Origin: a virus
DNA length: 43,504 nucleotides
Virus record (IMG/VR): IMGVR_UViG_3300025112_000038
Span: 1 to 43,504 of that record
Reading direction: 5' to 3' (one strand)
Position numbers and translations under genes: made by a program. Numbering within the stretch: position 1 is the stretch's first letter; every line of letters begins with the position of its first letter. Under the pieces are notes generated by a model. That model ran no database searches and was not told where the DNA came from. It saw nothing but the letters and a program-made list of their open reading frames with translations. Positions 29,903 to 37,285 of this stretch are shown here, piece by piece.

Positions 29903-30104
29903 CTATAATCTGTTTAGCACAGGGAATAAAGTTTTAAAGAATAGGGAGGGTTATGATAGAACTTTTGGAGAACGTACTTCCATACTTTGCATTAACTGTG
30001 GCGTTAGTGGTGCTGACCGTTTTCATTACCATAGTGGCAACTATTACTGCACGCATTGTGCAAGACGTATTGGAATCCAAATAGAGGAGCGCCATGTACC
30101 TTAA
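29889..30104 (+). CDS. zinc-ribbon protein (71 aa)
   Basis: The ATG at 29889 follows GTAGGAGG. The C-terminal half has LCINCGVSGADRFHYHSGNY then YCTHCARRIG: a CxxC pair, a His/Tyr loop and a second CxxC pair, a typical zinc ribbon. A different frame in the same DNA (29953-30084) encodes a hydrophobic peptide with its own ribosome binding site. The function is unknown. Confidence 0.55.
   Translation: MGTGDYNLFSTGNKVLKNREGYDRTFGERTSILCINCGVSGADRFHYHSGNYYCTHCARRIGIQIEERHVP
29953..30084 (+). CDS. possible overprinted membrane peptide (43 aa)
   Basis: In the +1 frame within the zinc-ribbon gene, ATG 29953 preceded by GGGAGGGTT starts MIELLENVLPYFALTVALVV, continues LTVFITIVATITARIVQDVL and ends at TAG 30082-30084. 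This is a clean membrane helix with a charged amphipathic tail, like phage holins or toxin-like peptides. Either this or the zinc-ribbon frame, or both, could be real. Confidence 0.4.
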   Translation: MIELLENVLPYFALTVALVVLTVFITIVATITARIVQDVLESK

Positions 30105-30408
30105 AACATTAGTAATTTTATTCGGTCTTTTATTAGTACCAGTTGAGCATCCTCCTCCAGAGGAGATACTGACTCAAAGTCAGATAGCAAAACAATGCTT
30201 ACATTTAAGAGAGGCATATCAGATAGGTAGAGAACAATATATAGATTTCCTTATTGTTAGAAAGCAGGGAGAACCAGACAGGTATAGACTATATGACCAG
30301 AAAGCTCTTAATAAGTTTCTGTCTACTGTCATGGCAACACATGACTATGTTCAATGCCTTGAAGGTGGTATTATTCAATTTGAAGTAAGAAGAAAGGATG
30401 CTATTTAA
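30094..30408 (+). CDS. exported or membrane-anchored hypothetical protein (104 aa)
   Basis: The N-terminus MYLKTLVILFGLLLVPVEHP is a signal or anchor. The remainder (AKQCLHLREAYQIGREQYID; LNKFLSTVMATHDYVQCLEG) is a soluble alpha/beta part with two Cys that could pair in the periplasm. It shares one base with the next gene (TAATG). It lies just upstream of the endolysin, so a lysis-associated role is possible. Confidence 0.55.
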   Translation: MYLKTLVILFGLLLVPVEHPPPEEILTQSQIAKQCLHLREAYQIGREQYIDFLIVRKQGEPDRYRLYDQKALNKFLSTVMATHDYVQCLEGGIIQFEVRRKDAI

Positions 30409-30719
30409 TGCTGACAAGAAATAGTTTTATTAAGAGTTGTATGGTAGCGGTAGCTGCTATGTTCCTGCCTAAGATTCAAATTAAAAATGTTAGCGACAGA
30501 GCGAAAACTAACTGCGACTTAACTCACGGTAGAGTTGGATTTGCTGAAGAAATACTTAATGCTCCATTAAGAAAACCAGACTATATGCCTTTACGCTTTA
30601 GACAATATGAACAGATTAAAGAAGCATTTGGTCAACCAAGTGAAGCAACAATGGATGCTTTTAAAAAGATAAATGAAAGATGGAATAAAATAGTAGACGC
30701 TGAAAGAAAAGGTAAATAA
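30408..30719 (+). CDS. exported hypothetical protein (103 aa)
   Basis: MLTRNSFIKSCMVAVAAMFL is a basic-hydrophobic signal, and the mature part is basic and helical (LRFRQYEQIKEAFGQPSEAT). The stop overlaps the endolysin start (TAATG), so the two are translationally coupled. It may assist endolysin or be an outer spanin-like partner, although a convincing lipobox is missing. Confidence 0.5.
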   Translation: MLTRNSFIKSCMVAVAAMFLPKIQIKNVSDRAKTNCDLTHGRVGFAEEILNAPLRKPDYMPLRFRQYEQIKEAFGQPSEATMDAFKKINERWNKIVDAERKGK

Positions 30720-31078
30720 TGGGTGACTTAACAAAACATTTCTCAGCACATGAGTTTGCTTGCCGTTGCGGATGTGGTAAGAAAGTGATTGACTCACAGT
30801 TCCTACAGCTCTTGGAAGATTCAAGAGAAGGAACTTTTGTGCCTTTTGTCATCACTTCAGGAGTACGGTGTATGTCACACAATAAGGCTGTTGGTGGAAA
30901 GGAACACTCAGCACACATCTCAGGCAAGGCTGTTGACATAGAGTGTAAGGATAGCATGAGAAGGTTTAATCTGTTAAGAGCCTTGATAAGAGACTTTGAC
31001 CGTATTGGAATTGCAAAAGATTTTATCCATGTGGATAATGATATAACAAAACCAAAAGAAGTTACTTGGCTTTACTAA
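30719..31078 (+). CDS. endolysin, M15-type zinc peptidase
   Basis: This 119-aa single-domain lysin has HFSAHEFACRCGCG at the N-terminus and the peptidase M15_3 signature. Residues include TSGVRC (46-51), SAHISGKAVDI (64-74) with H66 and D73, and FIHVD with H104 as third zinc ligand. Such enzymes cut the peptide cross-links of peptidoglycan. There is no signal peptide, so release would need a holin (candidate at 5722-6003). Spanin-like genes follow at 31516-32314. Confidence 0.85.
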   Translation: MGDLTKHFSAHEFACRCGCGKKVIDSQFLQLLEDSREGTFVPFVITSGVRCMSHNKAVGGKEHSAHISGKAVDIECKDSMRRFNLLRALIRDFDRIGIAKDFIHVDNDITKPKEVTWLY

Positions 31079-31164
31079 TGGCACATCAAAATAGAAAAGG
31101 GAGGAGACGACTTGGAAGTAAAAAAAGAAGAGAAATGCGAATCAGACGCAGAAAAAAGAAGTAG
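31078..31164 (+). CDS. possible Arg/Lys-rich micropeptide (28 aa)
   Basis: The ATG at 31078 shares a base with the endolysin TAA (TAATG). The frame gives MAHQNRKGRRRLGSKKRREM then RIRRRKKK, over half Arg or Lys. It overlaps the next gene's start, and the purine-rich ribosome binding site of that gene partly dictates its composition. Coupled re-initiation is plausible; function, if any, unknown. Confidence 0.35.
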   Translation: MAHQNRKGRRRLGSKKRREMRIRRRKKK

Positions 31165-31519
31165 GTTGACTACTGAACAAATCAAGGCAGATGCGGAAAA
31201 AGATTATAGCATAAGAAACGAAACTAAAGAACAGCATGATGAACGGTTAGGATTAAAGACAGGTGATGTTTCTATTGATATACATTGTATAGCCTTTATT
31301 GTAAAAGTTATCAGGATGTATCACGAACAATGGTTACATTCTGTTCATGGGATTGCTGTATTGCCACCAGCGCAAACTAAAGCCTGTGTTGTCTCAGAGC
31401 AAAGAGTAATGGATATGCTTGTGAAGTTCTTTGAAGAAAACAAAGGTAAGCCTTTCTCTGACTTTACAGTTAAGACTCCGAAAAAAGAAGGAACTTGTGA
31501 TAACATGGTGGTACAATGA
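31112..31519 (+). CDS. hypothetical protein (135 aa), TTG start
   Basis: A TTG at 31112 follows GGGAGGAG at good distance. The protein has a charged N-terminus (EVKKEEKCESDAEKRSRLTT), a central SIDIHCIAFIVKVIRMYHEQ and a C-terminal helix (VVSEQRVMDMLVKFFEENKG). It has no signal peptide. The stop overlaps the next ATG (ATGA). The family is not recognised. Confidence 0.55.
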   Translation: MEVKKEEKCESDAEKRSRLTTEQIKADAEKDYSIRNETKEQHDERLGLKTGDVSIDIHCIAFIVKVIRMYHEQWLHSVHGIAVLPPAQTKACVVSEQRVMDMLVKFFEENKGKPFSDFTVKTPKKEGTCDNMVVQ

Positions 31520-31863
31520 ACATTAAGTATTGGGGGTTGGTAGTATGTCTGATAATTCTATTTATTATTGGTTTAAAAAATTCTTTCCTGAAAAAACGGA
31601 TAGCTCATCTTCTGGCAAAGGAGGAGAAGGAAGAGACAAGGAAAAAGAAGGAAGTGTTGACGGTAGCACTAAGCCCAATAAAAGAAGAAATAAAAAAGTC
31701 AAAACAGGAAAAGCACATAACAAAAAAAGAATATCGTCTGTTGCAACTTCAAGAAGAAGAAATAAAAGAAAGACTAAAGGAAGCAAGCGAGTTGTACGCA
31801 GAAGCGGTAAAAGAGGAAACTAAATTAGCAGGGAGTATAGCTTATGCAAAATCGAGAAAATAA
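31516..31863 (+). CDS. inner-membrane spanin-like protein (115 aa)
   Basis: The N-terminal membrane span YWGLVVCLIILFIIGL is followed by a long Lys/Glu coiled coil (KKEYRLLQLQEEEIKERLKE). That topology is typical of Rz-type i-spanins, which bridge to the outer membrane at lysis, and the endolysin lies ~440 bases upstream. A frame at 31530-31823 in the same DNA is a low-complexity shadow. No o-spanin lipoprotein is evident. Confidence 0.55.
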   Translation: MNIKYWGLVVCLIILFIIGLKNSFLKKRIAHLLAKEEKEETRKKKEVLTVALSPIKEEIKKSKQEKHITKKEYRLLQLQEEEIKERLKEASELYAEAVKEETKLAGSIAYAKSRK

Positions 31864-32314
31864 AGATTTTTGGTTTAATATTTTTTGGTCGTTCATTATT
31901 GTAACGATAATTATTTGTGTACTAAAAACATCAGTATTCGCAGAAGAAAAAGAATATCCGAAGATGATGGAAAACGGGAATGTAGAAATGGATGCAAAGT
32001 CATTTAATAAGTTTATGAACGACCTACAGGCTTATGACCAGTTAAGAAAAGTAGATGCTGAAAAGAATATCTACATAGATAACTTAAAGGGTCAGGCAAA
32101 CAAACTTCACAAGATGAACCAGAATAACGAAGAGATTATTAGGAATAACGAGAAGATAGTTAAGCGCCAAGAGAAGTTTATAGAGCTTCAACACAAAGAC
32201 ATAAACAGATTAATTGAAGAGAAAGAAAAAGTAGGTGAAGGTGGAATAGTGGATGATGTAAAGAAACAAGCTGCTATTCCTATGTTCATCTGGATATTAT
32301 TGAGCTTGATATAG
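31844..32314 (+). CDS. membrane protein with long coiled coil and C-terminal span (156 aa)
   Basis: A first hydrophobic segment (FWFNIFWSFIIVTIIICVLK, ~9-28) ends in VFAEE, a possible signal cleavage site. It is followed by ~90 residues of coiled coil (NNEEIIRNNEKIVKRQEKFI) and a terminal hydrophobic helix (PMFIWILLSLI). Signal or anchor plus coil plus tail anchor resembles a unimolecular spanin or a lysis-cassette membrane protein. Confidence 0.52.
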   Translation: MQNRENKDFWFNIFWSFIIVTIIICVLKTSVFAEEKEYPKMMENGNVEMDAKSFNKFMNDLQAYDQLRKVDAEKNIYIDNLKGQANKLHKMNQNNEEIIRNNEKIVKRQEKFIELQHKDINRLIEEKEKVGEGGIVDDVKKQAAIPMFIWILLSLI

Positions 32315-32322
32315 GAGGAACT

Positions 32323-32391
32323 ATGTTTAAGAAAAAAAAGAAAAAGAAGAACACTAAGAAGTCAGGAAGCGGAGGACAGTATGGCTCATAA
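32323..32391 (+). CDS. polylysine microprotein (22 aa)
   Basis: The ATG at 32323 has TAGGAGGA upstream. The product is MFKKKKKKKNTKKSGSGGQY plus GS, with nine Lys in the first 13 residues. Its end overlaps the next gene's start (ATG 32381) by 11 bases. The strong initiation signal suggests that it is translated. It may bind nucleic acid or mainly serve to couple translation of the next gene. Confidence 0.42.
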   Translation: MFKKKKKKKNTKKSGSGGQYGS

Positions 32392-32539
32392 TACTAAATC
32401 TAAAAAGCTACAATACAACCTTACGGAACACTTCAAGAAACATTCTCAGTCACACAACAGAGTAATGCGTAGAGAAATAGTTAAAGGCAAATCTGCTGAT
32501 GATGCTCATATAGAGGCAAGGAAAAAAGTTAAAGAATGA
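32381..32539 (+). CDS. small basic protein before terminase (52 aa)
   Basis: MAHNTKSKKLQYNLTEHFKK, then HSQSHNRVMRREIVKGKSAD with DAHIEARKKVKE: basic and helical, with GGAGGA before the ATG. It overlaps the terminase start by 4 bases (ATGA at 32536). Its position directly before the large terminase raises the possibility of a packaging accessory role, but it is too short for a typical small terminase. Confidence 0.55.
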   Translation: MAHNTKSKKLQYNLTEHFKKHSQSHNRVMRREIVKGKSADDAHIEARKKVKE

Positions 32540-34137
32540 ATCCAGACACTATTGACGTAGATGTATTAGATTCAAAAGAAAGAGAACAGCTTGAGCAACA
32601 ACTAACTCAGTATATGCATGAGTTAGATGCTGAAGAAGATTTTATAAAAGAAGAAAACAAATATGAGCATTTTGTACCTTCTGATGGTACAGTGACTCCA
32701 GCAGGGTTAGCTTTGCTACAGAAGTATCTCCAACCAGAAGACATACCTCAATCATTTGATTCACAGATAGATGCTGTTAAAGCTCTTGAGAACTACAACA
32801 TACTTGGTGTCCTTGGTGCTACACAATCTGGTAAAACTAACTGTTGTGCTATTATCGGATATTGCTTAGCTACAGGCGACCCTCCTCCATCCATGAAAGA
32901 TATCTTCCCGAAGAAACTATTGCCAACTAAATTTCCAGTTAAAGGCAGAGTGGTTGGCGTAGATAACCAGCAACTCCATGCAGCTGTTATCAGCGAATGG
33001 AAAAAGTTTGCTCCAAAAAAGTATTTAAAGAACGGTAAATGGGAAGACAGTTTTAATGCTGAAAAAAAGATACTTAGGCTTTACAGATATAACAAACTTC
33101 TTATAGCTGAAATTCAGTTTAATACTAATGAACAAAACGTAGACTCATTTCAAGGGATACAGTTACACTTTGTTATTTATGATGAAGAACCTAAAGAAAA
33201 GATTAGGAAGGAAAACCTTGCTCGTTTTACAACTTCCGATAGAGTTATAGAGATATTCGGATTTACTCCTACACATGGTATCTCATGGAGTAGCGAGATA
33301 TTCTTTAATGAACAGACAAGTAAAAACGTAAAGATGATTAAATTAGCTTCTATAACAAACAAGAAAGCTAATCTTAAAACATTAGATGAAATATGTTCTC
33401 AAGAGACAGATTATAATAAACTCAAAATGCGTTTACTTGGAGACTTTGTTTCTCTTTCTGGATTTGTTTATTCTAATTTATTCAGTGAAAAGGTTCACGT
33501 AATTAAACCATTTGAAATTAATCAGGAAGACTTTATAGTATACAGAGGGCTTGACCCTCATATGACTAAGCCTACTGTAGCTGTAGAAGTAGCTGTAGAT
33601 AGGGAGGGTTTTAAATATGTTGTGGGAACGTACAAAAGTAATCATGGAGACGACACAGAAATCATTAAAGCAGAATTGGCTAAAAGAGCTATGGAAAGAA
33701 ATTACAGACTTGGGTGGACAAATTGTGACAAGTCTGCTGATAGCACTATACGTATTATTGGTGATTATAATGCTTATGTATTACTTGGTCGTGGTAAAAA
33801 CGCTATACCCGCTTTGTTCAAAAGTGAAAAGTTTGTTGGGAGTAAAATAGCAGGAGTAGATTTAATAAGACAGAATCTTAAAGTTGATGATAGAATTAAC
33901 TTGCCAAGACTTGTTTTTTTTGATATACCAGAGAATAAAGAAATTATCCATTCTATGAAGACTTTAGAACGAGATACATTTGCTAACGAGGACACTAAAG
34001 TTAAAGACGATATAAAAGAAGGTAGACATGATGCTCATGCAGCATTACGTTATGCACATCAGAGAGTAATGAATTGGATGCCTTTAAACCAAATAATACC
34101 AGAACCAGACGAGATTAGTGATAACATAGGATATTAG
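32536..34137 (+). CDS. terL: terminase large subunit
   Basis: The 533-aa packaging motor has Walker A GATQSGKT at 94-101, Walker B HFVIYDEEP with D216-E217 and a coupling-type SITNKKANLK region. The C-terminal RNase H-like nuclease has YRGLDPH (D340) and GRHDAHAALRYAHQRV near the end. It cuts concatemers and drives DNA into the prohead. It is followed 9 bases later by the portal gene. No small subunit gene stands next to it; the HTH protein at 19238-19702 is a candidate. Confidence 0.92.
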   Translation: MNPDTIDVDVLDSKEREQLEQQLTQYMHELDAEEDFIKEENKYEHFVPSDGTVTPAGLALLQKYLQPEDIPQSFDSQIDAVKALENYNILGVLGATQSGKTNCCAIIGYCLATGDPPPSMKDIFPKKLLPTKFPVKGRVVGVDNQQLHAAVISEWKKFAPKKYLKNGKWEDSFNAEKKILRLYRYNKLLIAEIQFNTNEQNVDSFQGIQLHFVIYDEEPKEKIRKENLARFTTSDRVIEIFGFTPTHGISWSSEIFFNEQTSKNVKMIKLASITNKKANLKTLDEICSQETDYNKLKMRLLGDFVSLSGFVYSNLFSEKVHVIKPFEINQEDFIVYRGLDPHMTKPTVAVEVAVDREGFKYVVGTYKSNHGDDTEIIKAELAKRAMERNYRLGWTNCDKSADSTIRIIGDYNAYVLLGRGKNAIPALFKSEKFVGSKIAGVDLIRQNLKVDDRINLPRLVFFDIPENKEIIHSMKTLERDTFANEDTKVKDDIKEGRHDAHAALRYAHQRVMNWMPLNQIIPEPDEISDNIGY

Positions 34138-34146
34138 GAGGACACC

Positions 34147-35913
34147 ATGCCAATAGACGACTTCATAGTGACAGCTAAACGGTGGAAACATGAAGCACAG
34201 GAATTAAGGAGAGAATATGACGACCAATGGAGCAAAAACATTAGAAATATTAGAGGAGTGTTTGACGCAGGAGAAGTTAGCAAATCAAAAGTCAGAGGGA
34301 GGTCAAAGTTATTCTATAGGAAAATTTGGGCTATCTCTTGGAGGATTCTCGCTTCATTCTACCAGATATTCCTCAGAGACCCTGATAACTTTAAAATTGT
34401 CGGGAGGGATGCAGACAAAGACAATGTACGTTCCAAGATTCTCCACTTCATAGTGAAATGGCGTTATGACATGATGATGCGTGTTGACAGTTTGTTTATT
34501 CAATTCATGTGGGCTTTTCAAGATATTATAAATCTTGGATTTTGTGTTGGTAAATTCAGATGGGTGTTGAACGAACATGAAGATAAGCCAGAGTTTATTC
34601 TCTATCCACCCGAACAGGTTTACCACGATATGACCACAGCTATCAAAGAGAAGAAGAAATATATTATGTTTGAGAACTGGTCAACTAAGGATGAACTCAT
34701 GCAATTAGGTTATGAAGAATCTCTTATAGATGACCTTGAACCAATGACTCCTGAAACAAACTTAGTAAGGCAGACAAGGTTTCAGAATGAGAAAGACCCG
34801 TTACAGAATCCACAGGAGAACGAGTATCCTCAAGCTGGAAAGTTTACAGGAGCAGATAAGAACGAAATAGTAAAACCAGAGGATAGATATGTGTGGTATG
34901 AAGTATTCTATAAAGAAGATGGCAAATGCTTCTTTGCTTCGTATTCAAATGAAAAGATAATGCGAGAACCAGAGGAATCTGTGTATGGGAGGCGTTATCC
35001 AGTAGTGTTAGGTCAATGTCTCACTTTAGCGCACAAGGCTATGGGAGAAGGGTTTCCCGAACCACTTGAAGGTGTTCAGGAATCTATGAACGCTCATCTC
35101 AACCAGAGGAAGGATAATGTCTCCCTTGCATTAAACGGAAGAACTATTGTCTCAAGGTTTGCTAATGTAGACTTACAATCTTTAACACGGTCAAGGGCTG
35201 GTGGAGTTACGTTAGCAGATGATGTAGCAGGAGTAGTTGACAGACCTTTTAATAATGTTACACAAACAGCATATGCTGAAGCTGCTGCTGATGATGTTAT
35301 GATGCAGGAAATGTCAGGGGTAACACCCTCAAAGGAAGGTAGAGGAGAGGAAACTAAAGCCACAGTGGCGCAGATAAACTTAGCAGAGTCCAATGCGAAG
35401 ATAGATTTATTTGCAGCTATGGTAAAAGAGACGTTTCTTATGGACTTCTTCTCTACTTTAGCGAATCTTATTCAACAGTTTGAGACTAACGAAACAATAC
35501 TAAGAGTTGCTAATGAAAACTTTAGAGACGTAAATCCAACAGGAATAGATATGTTTGATTTAGGGAATGAAGTTGACTTAGAACTTAATGTTGGGTTAGG
35601 TGCTGTTGGAAGACAAATGGAAATACAGCAAGCCATGTTAGCTATGGATAGAGCCAATATGTCTAATCAAGCTATGGCTGGTTTATTACAGTCTGGTGCT
35701 GTACCTCAACAGGATGTACGTATGATAGATACAACTAAGTTTATGGAAGAGATATTGCCTAAACTTGGATTTAAAGATGTACAGAACTTTTTCTTTGCCG
35801 TAGCACCGCCTCCTCCTCAACAAGAGGCAGGTGGACTTAATCCTGCCCTTGCTGGTGCAGGTCAACCAAATATAGGATTAGAGGGTGGAAGACAAGCAGG
35901 GCAACTCCAATAA
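34147..35913 (+). CDS. portal protein
   Basis: This 588-aa protein directly follows terL and has portal features. The N-terminal helices (RRWKHEAQELRREYDDQWSK-type region) are followed by a beta-rich wing (FILYPPEQVYHDMTTAIKEK). A central segment reads LGQCLTLAHKAMGEGFPEPL, then EGVQESMNAHLNQRKDN. A long helical crown ends in a Pro/Gln-rich tail (APPPPQQEAGG). It forms the dodecameric ring through which DNA enters. Ribosome binding site TAGGAGGA. The next gene starts inside its 3' end. Confidence 0.85.
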   Translation: MPIDDFIVTAKRWKHEAQELRREYDDQWSKNIRNIRGVFDAGEVSKSKVRGRSKLFYRKIWAISWRILASFYQIFLRDPDNFKIVGRDADKDNVRSKILHFIVKWRYDMMMRVDSLFIQFMWAFQDIINLGFCVGKFRWVLNEHEDKPEFILYPPEQVYHDMTTAIKEKKKYIMFENWSTKDELMQLGYEESLIDDLEPMTPETNLVRQTRFQNEKDPLQNPQENEYPQAGKFTGADKNEIVKPEDRYVWYEVFYKEDGKCFFASYSNEKIMREPEESVYGRRYPVVLGQCLTLAHKAMGEGFPEPLEGVQESMNAHLNQRKDNVSLALNGRTIVSRFANVDLQSLTRSRAGGVTLADDVAGVVDRPFNNVTQTAYAEAAADDVMMQEMSGVTPSKEGRGEETKATVAQINLAESNAKIDLFAAMVKETFLMDFFSTLANLIQQFETNETILRVANENFRDVNPTGIDMFDLGNEVDLELNVGLGAVGRQMEIQQAMLAMDRANMSNQAMAGLLQSGAVPQQDVRMIDTTKFMEEILPKLGFKDVQNFFFAVAPPPPQQEAGGLNPALAGAGQPNIGLEGGRQAGQLQ

Positions 35914-36208
35914 ATCACCAGACCAAGAGTTCTTACAACGAAGGGCTGGTAGAATAGAAGACCTTGATAGGCTTCAACACATGGGAGAGTTTAAGTCTCT
36001 CAAGTGGTATTTTGAAATGGTAGCTGAAAAAGCCATCATGGAATTAGTTACAGTTAAAAACTTAACTATGAAACAAGAAGAAAGGTTAAAAGCAAAGATA
36101 GAAATATGCAAGTTTGAATTTGCAAACATAGGTTCATGGTTAAAGAATGAAGATGACGCAGCAAGAGAAATGTTTGAAGATTTAGAAGAAATTAAAAATT
36201 TAACTTGA
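35885..36208 (+). CDS. hypothetical helical protein between portal and scaffold (107 aa), GTG start
   Basis: A GTG at 35885 inside the portal 3' end starts EDKQGNSNKSPDQEFLQRRA. The rest is helical (RIEDLDRLQHMGEFKSLKWY; KQEERLKAKIEICKFEFANI) and acidic at the end. It overlaps the portal gene by 29 bases. The position suggests a head-assembly accessory role. Its stop overlaps a -35-like TTGACA. Confidence 0.55.
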   Translation: MEDKQGNSNKSPDQEFLQRRAGRIEDLDRLQHMGEFKSLKWYFEMVAEKAIMELVTVKNLTMKQEERLKAKIEICKFEFANIGSWLKNEDDAAREMFEDLEEIKNLT

Positions 36209-36232
36209 CAATATGTATACAGTCGGTAGAAT
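36205..36232 (+). promoter_or_regulatory. putative promoter for scaffold and capsid genes
   Basis: A perfect TTGACA at 36205-36210, a 16-base spacer and TAGAAT (5 of 6) at 36227-36232. A 6-bp hairpin (TCCTGA/TCAGGA, 36248-36266) lies in the implied leader before the scaffold ribosome binding site. It would boost expression of scaffold, capsid and the 38272-38754 gene. Confidence 0.6.
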
Positions 36233-36365
36233 AACTTTTAATCGGTATCCTGAACCGTTATCAGGAACATCAAGCGAAACACTTGAAAAACTATTGGAGG
36301 TTTTATGCCCAAAAAGAAAGAAGCAGCGCCAACGGAAGTCTCTTCCGAAAAAGAGGCAGAAGTAG
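36213..36365 (+). CDS. possible small ORF upstream of scaffold (50 aa)
   Basis: The frame from ATG 36213 (MYTVGRITFNRYPEPLSGTS, then SETLEKLLEVL) ends in a basic tail that overlaps the scaffold gene by 61 bases. No ribosome binding site precedes it, and the promoter at 36205-36232 would start transcripts downstream of its ATG. The N-terminal part does look protein-like. Confidence 0.22.
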   Translation: MYTVGRITFNRYPEPLSGTSSETLEKLLEVLCPKRKKQRQRKSLPKKRQK

Positions 36366-37258
36366 TAGAAGAAGCAAAAACGGAGACTCCTGACGTAAGT
36401 GGAGATACGGACAATTTATCTGAAAGAGAAAAGATGTATGCTCGACACGCAGAAACAGAACGTGCAGAGACTACAGAAGAGTCTAAGGAGGATGAAAAGT
36501 CTGAAGAAGTAAAAGAAGAAGATAAACCAAAAACAGAGGAGTTTAAAAAGGAAGAAGAAGCTCCTAAAGAAACTAAACAAGAAGAGAAGACTGTACCTCT
36601 CCCTGCTTTGCATGAAGAAAGAAGCAAACGTAAAGAGGCTCAAGCGAAAGTTATTGATTTAGAGTCACGGCTTAAAGAAGCATTAGAAGCCAAGAAAGAA
36701 AAAAGTGATTCTAATGATGAGGAGTATATAGAAGATTATGATGTTGCCCTAAAGAAAGAAAGACAACGTGGTGATGCACTTGAGGCAAGATTAAAAGTGA
36801 TTGAAGATGGAAACGCTCAATCAACTGCTGAGAAAAATCAAGCAGTAGTTAATCAAAAAGCTAAGAAAGTCCATGACGAATTAAAAGACGAAGGATTTGA
36901 TGGGTTTGAAGCATTTACACCACAGGTTAAGCAACATATCTATGACCTTATACTACAGCAACCAGATGCACAGGAATATTTAGACGGGAAGAAAGTTCTT
37001 GATGTAGATAATCCTGAGGGTTGGAAAAATATTTATAAGGAACATATATACCCAAAGATACGACAGGTATTCGATACCAAAGATAAGAAAGACCTTTTGA
37101 AAGAAAGGAATGAGCGAAAGCTCAAAGCTGGCTTGTCTGGTAACTCTGGTGGAAAACCAAAGATGCCTGAAGTAAAAGATGTGAATAGTTTGAGTCAAAA
37201 AGAAATGAACGACCAGTATATGCAAATGCGAAGAAAGCAGGGAGCTGCAACGGTCTAA
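36305..37258 (+). CDS. scaffolding protein
   Basis: This 317-aa protein is highly charged. Residues 1-95 are Glu/Lys low complexity (EVVEEAKTETPDVSGD, KEEEEAPKETKQEEK). Residues ~100-190 form a coiled coil (KVIDLESRLKEALEAKKEK; RQRGDALEARLKVIEDG), and the basic C-terminal helix region ends MNDQYMQMRRKQG. The acidic coiled coil with a basic C-terminal capsid-binding region and a position directly before the capsid gene are the usual scaffold marks. TTGGAGG precedes the ATG. Confidence 0.78.
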   Translation: MPKKKEAAPTEVSSEKEAEVVEEAKTETPDVSGDTDNLSEREKMYARHAETERAETTEESKEDEKSEEVKEEDKPKTEEFKKEEEAPKETKQEEKTVPLPALHEERSKRKEAQAKVIDLESRLKEALEAKKEKSDSNDEEYIEDYDVALKKERQRGDALEARLKVIEDGNAQSTAEKNQAVVNQKAKKVHDELKDEGFDGFEAFTPQVKQHIYDLILQQPDAQEYLDGKKVLDVDNPEGWKNIYKEHIYPKIRQVFDTKDKKDLLKERNERKLKAGLSGNSGGKPKMPEVKDVNSLSQKEMNDQYMQMRRKQGAATV

Positions 37259-37285
37259 TCTTCCGATAAAGGGAGGAATTAGACA

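Noticed and set aside
31530-31823. 97-codon Ser/Lys/Arg-rich rightward frame
   Set aside because: Low-complexity shadow of the spanin-like gene at 31516-31863, which has better membrane/coiled-coil structure and a coupled start.
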